Shown here one piece after another: positions 58,873 to 64,000 of a stretch of DNA of 64,000 nucleotides. Every line of letters starts with the position of its first letter. Within the stretch, counting starts at the first letter, position 1. Source of the stretch: Nitrobacter winogradskyi (GTDB lineage: Bacteria; Pseudomonadota; Alphaproteobacteria; Rhizobiales; Xanthobacteraceae). Location: NCBI RefSeq assembly GCF_006539545.1, contig NZ_BJNF01000002.1, positions 62,001 to 126,000 on the forward strand, given 5' to 3'. Below the pieces are notes generated by a model that had not been told where the DNA came from, did no database searches, and worked only from the letters and a program-made list of their open reading frames with translations. Both the position numbers and the translations under genes were made by a program.

Positions 58873-59735
58873 GAAGGGGACTTCGCGCGCCCGAGCAGGG
58901 ACGCCATCTCGTTCTCAAGATGCTCGAACCCTGACTTCGGACCGGGCGGCGCGACCGGCGGCGGTTCGCCCCGCGACAAGGCTGGAGACGAAAGTTCCGA
59001 GCCACGCGGACGAGACGGGGGGTCGGAAGTCACGGGCGCTGCGGGTGGAGATTTGCTGGCGCCCGTGGGACGCCGGAGCGCGGCTTCGAGACGTTCCGCC
59101 ATCTCCGCGAGATTTTGATCCGCGTCCGACGCGGGAGGAAGCGGAGCTGGCGCCGGAGCCGGTGCTGGACGCGGCACCAATGGCTCTTGTCGGGCGGGAC
59201 GGCTGCCGCGAATGTCGGTCCGGCTCATGGGCTCGGGGGTGAAATCGGCCAGCGGGTCGCTGCGGCGCTCGGCGGCGACCGGCCTTCGCACGGTATCGGC
59301 GAAGGCTGGGCGGGGGGCCGGTCGTGGCAGCTCCGGCTCCGGAGGCTCGGGATGATCGGGGGGAGTGGAACGCGTGCTGTCGGACTCCGTCCAGCCGGTT
59401 TCGGCCAGTGGCGGCAACCTTGGCGTTTCACCACCCGGCAGCGGGCGTTGCGACGCCTGATCGCGCCCGGGAGCGGCGCGCACGATGTTATGCTCGACGA
59501 CGATGTCGGTCGGGCCGCCGATCATCAGCAGGTGCTCGACATTGTCCCGGCGCACCAGAACCAGGCGTCGGCGTCCGTCGACCGCGGCGGCATCGATCAC
59601 CGCCAGACGGGGCATGCGTCCGCGATTGGCGTTGACGCCCAGACGATCTCCCGCGAATCGCCGCACGAGCCACGCAGCCCCGGCGATCAGCGCCAGGACC
59701 ACAATGAATGCGATGACGAATGTGACTGCCTGCAT
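58869..59735 (-). CDS. fliO: FliO-like flagellar export protein
   Basis: 288 residues, longer than usual. One N-terminal membrane helix (VTFVIAFIVVLALIAGAAWLV), then the FliO domain with RLAVIDAAAVDGRRRLVLVRRDNVEHLLMIGG and DIVVEHNIVRA. From about residue 95 to the end is a Pro/Ala/Arg-rich disordered tail (PAPAPAPAPLPPASD) closing with a short helix EHLENEMASLLGR. FliO acts as chaperone for FliP assembly. The start at 59735 gives the expected first helix. Divergent from flgB, 435 bases apart. Confidence 0.88.
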   Translation of the reverse strand: MQAVTFVIAFIVVLALIAGAAWLVRRFAGDRLGVNANRGRMPRLAVIDAAAVDGRRRLVLVRRDNVEHLLMIGGPTDIVVEHNIVRAAPGRDQASQRPLPGGETPRLPPLAETGWTESDSTRSTPPDHPEPPEPELPRPAPRPAFADTVRRPVAAERRSDPLADFTPEPMSRTDIRGSRPARQEPLVPRPAPAPAPAPLPPASDADQNLAEMAERLEAALRRPTGASKSPPAAPVTSDPPSRPRGSELSSPALSRGEPPPVAPPGPKSGFEHLENEMASLLGRAKSPS

Positions 59736-59807
59736 GTTGTGCCCCTGACAGAAAGTGCCTTGGTTCCAGCTTTGGATCGTTGAACGCCTTCCGGCATCCC
59801 TCCCGTG

Positions 59808-59864
59808 ACGATCGAGTCGTTAGGATCGAGACCGTAGCAATCGAGACCGTAACGATCGAGGCTT
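59808..59864. repeat. Imperfect 14/15-bp tandem repeats upstream of fliO
   Basis: Successive units ACGATCGAGTCGTT, AGGATCGAGACCGT, AGCAATCGAGACCGT and AACGATCGAGGCTT share ATCGAG. They lie 73-130 bases upstream of the fliO start codon; the function is unclear. Confidence 0.6.
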
Positions 59865-59885
59865 GGCCCAGTCTGTTAATCCCGT

Positions 59886-59902
59886 CCGGCAAAAGCTGCC
59901 GC
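59886..59902. promoter_or_regulatory. Imperfect ftr-like palindrome between fliO and flgB
   Basis: CCGGCAAAAGCTGCCGC fits CGGCAA-N3-TTGCCG with one mismatch in the right half. It may be a FlbD site; in Caulobacter FlbD also represses early genes from such a position. Confidence 0.42.
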
Positions 59903-60089
59903 TGACCACCTTGAATAAACCCTTAATAACCTATGAATCGACCAGACCAAAACAACTTCTGCGCGTTGCGCGTTCCGGTTAACAAGGGTGGTTAACGCAT
60001 TGGTGGTGCGTAATCCCACCGAACTGAAGTCCGGCGTACGCGCTTGAGGGGAAAGCCGGTTCGGGCGGGAACCGCCAGCCTTGGCGTTC

Positions 60090-60106
60090 TTAACCTGTCG
60101 TTAACC
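60090..60106 (+). promoter_or_regulatory. CtrA box upstream of flgB
   Basis: TTAACCTGTCGTTAACC is a perfect TTAA-N7-TTAACC, 65 bases upstream of the flgB start codon. The gap from fliO to flgB (59736-60170) also has two TTAA at 59979 and 59992 with the wrong spacing. Confidence 0.72.
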
Positions 60107-60170
60107 ATAAGGGAGGCAAATTCTGCCTACCTCGGCGGCGCACCGTCCCGAGGCCGGAGCAAGGACGCCT

Positions 60171-60578
60171 GTGCCCCTCAACGATATTTCCGCCCTGGCG
60201 GCGCTGCGCACCCGGATGCAGTGGCATCAGGAGCGCCAGCGTGTTCTGGCCGAAAACATCGCCAACTCCGATACGCCGAACTTCAGGCCGCACGATCTCG
60301 TGGAACCGACGTTCGACGCGCAAGGCGGCAATGCCTCAAGCGGCGTGACGTTGGCGATGACCCGCACCACGTCGGGCCAGAGCATGGCCGGTTCCGGAGC
60401 GTCCGCGCATTTCGGACAGAATGGCAATGGCGGCTTTCAGACCCGTCCGGCGGGCAACGCCGTCAGTCTTGAGGATCAGATGCTCCAGGTGTCGGCCAAC
60501 CAGATGGACTACGCCGCCGCGGCCTCGCTTTACAGCCGGAGCCTGCGGCTTCTGAAGATGGCTGCCGGCAAGGCGTGA
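60171..60578 (+). CDS. flgB: FlgB, proximal rod protein
   Basis: 135 residues with a GTG start at 60171 and AAGGA just upstream. LAALRTRMQWHQERQRVLAENIANSDTPNFRP is the FlgB N-terminal motif; the C-terminus QMLQVSANQMDYAAAASLYSRSLRLLK is the matching axial helix. First gene of flgB-flgC-fliE-fliQ-fliR-flhB, all in one direction with small gaps. The operon has a perfect CtrA box, as expected for early (class II) flagellar genes. Confidence 0.94.
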   Translation: MPLNDISALAALRTRMQWHQERQRVLAENIANSDTPNFRPHDLVEPTFDAQGGNASSGVTLAMTRTTSGQSMAGSGASAHFGQNGNGGFQTRPAGNAVSLEDQMLQVSANQMDYAAAASLYSRSLRLLKMAAGKA

Positions 60579-60607
60579 CGCAGGATTGAACGGGAGGATA
60601 TCGCATC

Positions 60608-61033
60608 ATGGCAGACAACGGCGCAGACTTCATGCGATCGATGAGCATCGCGACGTCCGGCCTGCGAGCGCAGGCGGGAAGGATGCGGGTGATCTCGGAA
60701 AACATCGCCAACGCCAACTCAACCGCGCAAGCGCCGGGCGGCGATCCGTACCGCCGCAAGGTGCCGACCTTTTCTTCCGCTCTCGATCGTGCGCTCGATG
60801 CGAAAGTGGTGACGCTCGGCCGGGTGAGGCCTGACACGTCGACGTTCCGCATCAAGCACGAGCCGGGTAATCCGGCCGCGGACACCAGCGGCAACGTCAA
60901 GTATCCGAACGTCAATCCGCTGGTGGAGATGACCGACATGCGCGACGCGCAGCGGTCCTACGAGGCGAACCTCAACATCATCAGCGCGACACGCCGGATG
61001 ATCCAGCGCACACTCGACATCCTCAAGTCCTGA
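60608..61033 (+). CDS. flgC: FlgC, proximal rod protein
   Basis: 141 residues, the normal length. FMRSMSIATSGLRAQAGRMRVISENIANANS is the FlgC N-terminus, PGGDPYRRKVPTF its conserved turn, and MTDMRDAQRSYEANLNIISATRRMI its C-terminal helix. GGAGGA precedes the ATG at 60608. It joins FlgB, FlgF and FliE in the proximal rod. fliE follows 15 bases after the stop. Confidence 0.95.
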   Translation: MADNGADFMRSMSIATSGLRAQAGRMRVISENIANANSTAQAPGGDPYRRKVPTFSSALDRALDAKVVTLGRVRPDTSTFRIKHEPGNPAADTSGNVKYPNVNPLVEMTDMRDAQRSYEANLNIISATRRMIQRTLDILKS

Positions 61034-61048
61034 TCGGAGAATCTGGCC

Positions 61049-61360
61049 ATGGCATCGCCAACAGTCGCAGCAAACGCCTATGCAAGCCTCGCGAGGATGA
61101 TGGATTCCGGCGCTGTCGCCGGCAAGGCGCAGGGAGGCGATGGTCCCTCGTTCGGTGCGGTGCTGAAGGATGTGCTCGGTGGCGTGGTGGACGCGGGACG
61201 GGCTTCCGACGCGCAGACGGTGGCGATGGCGTCGGGCAAGGCCAACCTGATGGACGTTGTGACGGCGGTCGCCGATACCGACGTCGCGGTGTCGACGCTG
61301 GTCTCGGTGCGCGACCGCGTCATCCAATCCTATGAAGACATCATGAGGATGCCGATCTGA
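61049..61360 (+). CDS. fliE: FliE, MS-ring/rod adapter
   Basis: 103 residues. The FliE C-terminal signature is visible: SGKANLMDVVTAVADTDVAVSTLVSVRDRVIQSYEDIMRMPI. The N-terminal half is variable, with SFGAVLKDVLGGVVDAGRAS. FliE connects the rod to the MS-ring and opens the export channel. GGAGAATC lies before the ATG at 61049. A 112-base gap with a GC-rich hairpin (CTCTCCGCGCGGGGAG) follows before fliQ. Confidence 0.92.
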   Translation: MASPTVAANAYASLARMMDSGAVAGKAQGGDGPSFGAVLKDVLGGVVDAGRASDAQTVAMASGKANLMDVVTAVADTDVAVSTLVSVRDRVIQSYEDIMRMPI

Positions 61361-61472
61361 TTGAGGCTCCTCATGCCGAACCTTGAAGCCCTGCTTTATC
61401 TCTCTCCGCGCGGGGAGCAGGTGAGTGCGTTGATATTGCATCATTCCTGATCTGATCGAAAAGAGGTGTGTC

Positions 61473-61736
61473 ATGACCGGCGCTGAAACCCTGGATGTCG
61501 CGCGCGACGCGATCTGGACCATCGTCCTGGTTTCCGGACCACTGCTGGGCGTTGGCCTGATCGTCGGCGTCGCGATTTCGCTGGTGCAGGCATTGACGCA
61601 GATTCAGGAGCAGACGCTGGTGTTCGTACCGAAAATTCTGGCGATCTTCGTGACGCTGGTTCTGGCGCTGCCGTTCATGGCCGATGCGCTGCACGCCGAA
61701 ATGCTGCGGATTTCATCGCGAATCATCGGCGGCTGA
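61473..61736 (+). CDS. fliQ: FliQ, flagellar export gate protein
   Basis: 87 residues with two membrane helices: AIWTIVLVSGPLLGVGLIVGVAISLVQALTQIQEQTLVFVPKI is the first helix plus conserved loop, and AIFVTLVLALPFMADALHAEM the second. Size and sequence are standard for FliQ, four copies of which wrap the FliP-FliR core. AAGAGG precedes the ATG. fliR starts 17 bases later. Confidence 0.95.
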   Translation: MTGAETLDVARDAIWTIVLVSGPLLGVGLIVGVAISLVQALTQIQEQTLVFVPKILAIFVTLVLALPFMADALHAEMLRISSRIIGG

Positions 61737-61752
61737 TGCACAGTAGCGCGAG

Positions 61753-62523
61753 ATGCGCATCGATATCTCGCTTCTGCCCGCCCTTGGCGCCGCCTTCATG
61801 CTGGTCTTTGCCCGCATCGGGGCGATGGTGATGCTGTTGCCCGGCTTCGGCGAGGGCTACATTCCGGTGCGGGTGAAACTGGCCATCGCTCTGCTTCTGA
61901 CCTTCATCATCCTGCCGCTGCATCGCGCCGCCTATCACGTTGACATGCAGTCGGTCGCGCCGCTGGCGGTCCTGCTGGTGCATGAGATTATCATCGGCGT
62001 GGTGCTGGGCGCTACGGCGCGCGTCACGCTTGCGGCCCTGCATGTGGCGGGCTCGGTCATCGCACAGCAGCTCGGGCTTGGATTTGTCACGTCGGTGGAT
62101 CCGACGCAGGGTCAGCAAGGCGCGTTGATGGGCAACTTCCTGACGCTTCTCGGGATCGCGCTGCTGTTCGCGACCGACACCCACTATCTGGTCATCGCCG
62201 CGCTGAATGACAGTTACAAGATATTCTCGCCGGGCGAACTGATGCCGAGCGGTGACGTTGCGGCGCTGGCGACGCGTGCTTTTGCCGGCGCTTTCAAGAT
62301 CGGCCTGCAACTGTCGGCTCCGTTTCTGGTTTTCGGACTGGTCTTCAATATCGGGCTTGGCGTTCTCGCCCGGCTGATGCCGCAGATGCAGGTCTATTTC
62401 GTCGGCGTGCCGCTCTCGATTTTCATAGGCTTCATGATTTTCGCCGTCGTGCTGGCGTCCATGATGGGAACCTACATGGATTATCTGATCGGCGTGATGC
62501 AAGATTTGACGTCGCCGAACTGA
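61753..62523 (+). CDS. fliR: FliR, flagellar export gate protein
   Basis: 256 residues with about six membrane helices. Family blocks are LVFARIGAMVMLLPGFGEGYIPVRVKLAIALLL at the N-terminus and FGLVFNIGLGVLARLMPQMQVYFVGVPLSIF near 195-225. One FliR completes the export gate with five FliP and four FliQ. The start at 61753 (MRIDISLLPALG) is normal. flhB follows ten bases after the stop. Confidence 0.95.
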   Translation: MRIDISLLPALGAAFMLVFARIGAMVMLLPGFGEGYIPVRVKLAIALLLTFIILPLHRAAYHVDMQSVAPLAVLLVHEIIIGVVLGATARVTLAALHVAGSVIAQQLGLGFVTSVDPTQGQQGALMGNFLTLLGIALLFATDTHYLVIAALNDSYKIFSPGELMPSGDVAALATRAFAGAFKIGLQLSAPFLVFGLVFNIGLGVLARLMPQMQVYFVGVPLSIFIGFMIFAVVLASMMGTYMDYLIGVMQDLTSPN

Positions 62524-62533
62524 GAACCCCGCC

Positions 62534-63613
62534 ATGGCCGACGAGAGCGACGATACCGAGAAGACAGAAGACCCGACGCAAAAGCGTCTCGACGATGCAC
62601 TCGAGCGCGGCGATGTCGCCAAGAGCCAGGAGGTCAACACCTGGTTCGTGATCGCGGGCGCGACGCTGGTGCTGTCCACGTTTTCCGGCTCGATCGGAAA
62701 CGGATTCGAGCTGCCGTTGCGCAACCTGATCGCCAACTCCTGGCAAATCCGAACCGACGGCCCCGGCCTTCTGGCGCTGGCCGAGCAGATCGGATACCGC
62801 CTTGCCGCCGTCCTCGGCGTGCCGCTGCTTCTGCTGATGATGGCCGCCGTCGCGGGCAATGTCATTCAGCACCGCTTCGTCTGGTCGGGCGAAACGCTCA
62901 AGCCGAAGCTCAGCAAGATTTCCGTGGTGTCCGGCGCCAAGCGGATTTTCGGCAAGCAGGCCGCCGCGAACTTCGCCAAGGGACTGTTCAAGGTGCTTGC
63001 GCTCGGCGCGGTCATGACGGCGGTGCTTTGGCCGGAACGCTCGCGGCTCGACGCCATGGTGCGGCTTGATCCGAACGCCCTTCTCGGAATCACGAAGAGT
63101 CTGACGCTGCAGCTGCTCGGCGCCGTGATCGTGATGCTCGCGCTGGTCGCGATCGCGGACTACCTGTTTCAGTATCGGCAATGGTTCGAACGCCAGAAGA
63201 TGTCGCTGCGGGAGATGAAGGAAGAGTTCAAGCAGTCGGAGGGCGATCCGCATATCAAGGCCCGCATCAGGCAGTTGCGCCATGCCCGCATGAAGAAGCG
63301 CATGATGGCCGCTGTTCCGCAGGCCTCGGTGATCATCACCAATCCGACGCACTATTCGGTCGCCTTGTCTTATGAACGCGGCATGTCCGCCCCGGTCTGC
63401 GTGGCCAAGGGCGTGGACAACATCGCGCTCAAGATCAGGGAAATCGCCCGCGAACATGACATTCCGGTCGTCGAGAACGTGCCGCTGGCCCGCGCGCTGT
63501 ATGCCGCTGTCGAAATCGACGACGAGATCCCGGTCGAGCACTATCACGCCGTGGCTGAAATCATCGGTTATATCATGGGCTTGAAGCGCGGCCTTGCGGG
63601 ACGCCGGGTCTGA
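62534..63613 (+). CDS. flhB: FlhB, flagellar export substrate-specificity protein
   Basis: 359 residues. The N-terminus DDTEKTEDPTQKRLDDALERGDVAKSQEVNTW is canonical; four membrane helices follow, and the cytoplasmic domain holds the autocleavage motif NPTH (VIITNPTHYSVALSY, near residue 270), where cleavage after Asn switches export from rod/hook to filament substrates. MREMKEEFKQSEGDPHIKARIRQ is the linker. Length is normal. Last gene of its operon before cckA, 42 bases on. Confidence 0.96.
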   Translation: MADESDDTEKTEDPTQKRLDDALERGDVAKSQEVNTWFVIAGATLVLSTFSGSIGNGFELPLRNLIANSWQIRTDGPGLLALAEQIGYRLAAVLGVPLLLLMMAAVAGNVIQHRFVWSGETLKPKLSKISVVSGAKRIFGKQAAANFAKGLFKVLALGAVMTAVLWPERSRLDAMVRLDPNALLGITKSLTLQLLGAVIVMLALVAIADYLFQYRQWFERQKMSLREMKEEFKQSEGDPHIKARIRQLRHARMKKRMMAAVPQASVIITNPTHYSVALSYERGMSAPVCVAKGVDNIALKIREIAREHDIPVVENVPLARALYAAVEIDDEIPVEHYHAVAEIIGYIMGLKRGLAGRRV

Positions 63614-63655
63614 GGCCGGCCAACGGGCAATGGGAACAGCATCGGGGCAGGGAAA

Positions 63656-64000
63656 ATGGCGGGAAATGAACCCAATGAGGCGCTTGCGCTGCGGACCCCG
63701 ATTCAGGCACTCAGAACCCGGCGCAAGCGCATCCCGCGCCCGCCGCGACAGGCTCGGCCGAATTCCATGACGCCAGATCCCGACATCGATTCACCGCAGT
63801 TCGGGCAGGAGCCGGCGCGGCGGAGCGGCAGCATCCTTCTGGTTCTGCTGGTCGCGGGCGCGATCGTCACGGCCGCCGTGGCGTTCATGGCGCTGGGACG
63901 TACCGAGGCCCAGCCTTATATTCTGGCGCTGTTGGCCCTGCTGGCGATGGTCGGCCTGTTCACGTTGTTCGCGTTCGCGGCCGGGATCGTCCGCTTCGCG
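63656..64000 (+). CDS. cckA: CckA-type hybrid histidine kinase, N-terminal fragment
   Basis: The first 115 codons are present and run off the window edge. After a basic N-terminal tail (RTRRKRIPRPPRQARP) come two membrane helices: GSILLVLLVAGAIVTAAVAFMAL and AQPYILALLALLAMVGLFTLFAF with AAGIVRF. The text AQPYILALLALLAMVG and the place after flhB match CckA of Rhodopseudomonas and Bradyrhizobium; the PAS, kinase and receiver domains lie beyond. CckA feeds phosphate through ChpT to CtrA. The start at 63656 has CAGGGA upstream; an internal ATG at 63767 is an alternative. Confidence 0.78.
   Translation, partial: MAGNEPNEALALRTPIQALRTRRKRIPRPPRQARPNSMTPDPDIDSPQFGQEPARRSGSILLVLLVAGAIVTAAVAFMALGRTEAQPYILALLALLAMVGLFTLFAFAAGIVRFA

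Noticed and set aside
59979-59996. TTAACAAGGGTGGTTAAC as CtrA box
   Set aside because: Spacer is nine bases instead of seven; the perfect box at 60090 is preferred.
61723-63547. Two long minus-strand frames over fliR and flhB
   Set aside because: Antisense shadows of well-defined export genes.

Overview
The window is GC-rich chromosomal DNA from an alphaproteobacterium, most likely Bradyrhizobiaceae (Nitrobacter, Bradyrhizobium, Rhodopseudomonas or Afipia type). The grounds are the flagellar regulators FlaF, FlbT and FliX, a CckA-type kinase start next to flhB, a growth-pole-ring-like giant coiled-coil protein, and two intergenic repeat families of a kind I associate with this family. The genus is an inference. 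I recognised no tRNA, rRNA, CRISPR array, transposase or prophage.

Positions 1-25000 are a mixed housekeeping and hypothetical region. In order: the tail of a DegT-type sugar aminotransferase, murJ (lipid II flippase), an orphan molybdenum hydroxylase large subunit, a secreted CHRD protein, a stand-alone Lrp-type ligand-binding domain, thiD, an LpxH-like phosphoesterase, an unknown 384-residue protein and a dipeptide epimerase. Next is a 1,807-residue membrane-anchored coiled-coil protein resembling the Agrobacterium growth pole ring protein, divergent from a small Hpt phosphotransfer protein with a full CtrA box between them. A [2Fe-2S] ferredoxin and a thioredoxin-reductase-like ferredoxin-NADP reductase follow, then an SGNH hydrolase, a YbhN-like membrane protein, two small membrane proteins, a SixA-type phosphatase and a DAO-family oxidoreductase.

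Positions 25000-63600 are a large flagellar cluster. It carries flgE-flgK-flgL; flbT; two flagellins; flaF and a FlaG-like gene; the flgI-flgJ-flgN-like operon divergent from fliX and dksA; the flgF-flgG-flgA-flgH operon divergent from fliL-fliM-DUF6468-motE-like and a 1,241-residue TPR protein; fliO-fliP; and flgB-flgC-fliE-fliQ-fliR-flhB. The start of cckA closes the window. Not seen here, so presumably elsewhere: motA/motB, fliF, fliG, fliH, fliI, fliN, flhA, flgD, fliK and flbD. Unrelated genes sit inside the cluster: a PLP-dependent decarboxylase, a patatin-like phospholipase and an alginate-export-type porin.

Regulatory signals suggest a Caulobacter-like hierarchy. CtrA-type boxes (TTAA-N7-TTAA) lie before flgB, fliC2 and the growth-pole-ring/Hpt pair, with near-matches before fliC1, fliX and fliL. 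Sigma-54 type -24/-12 elements lie before flgE, flgI and flgF. Palindromes CGGCAA-N3-TTGCCG, like FlbD ftr sites, accompany flgE and flgI, with a near-match before flgB/fliO. CckA would start the CtrA phosphorelay. Two repeat families fill many gaps. Some copies end in CTCTAG, and that TAG is the stop codon of three genes; one copy supplies the start codon of the TPR protein.
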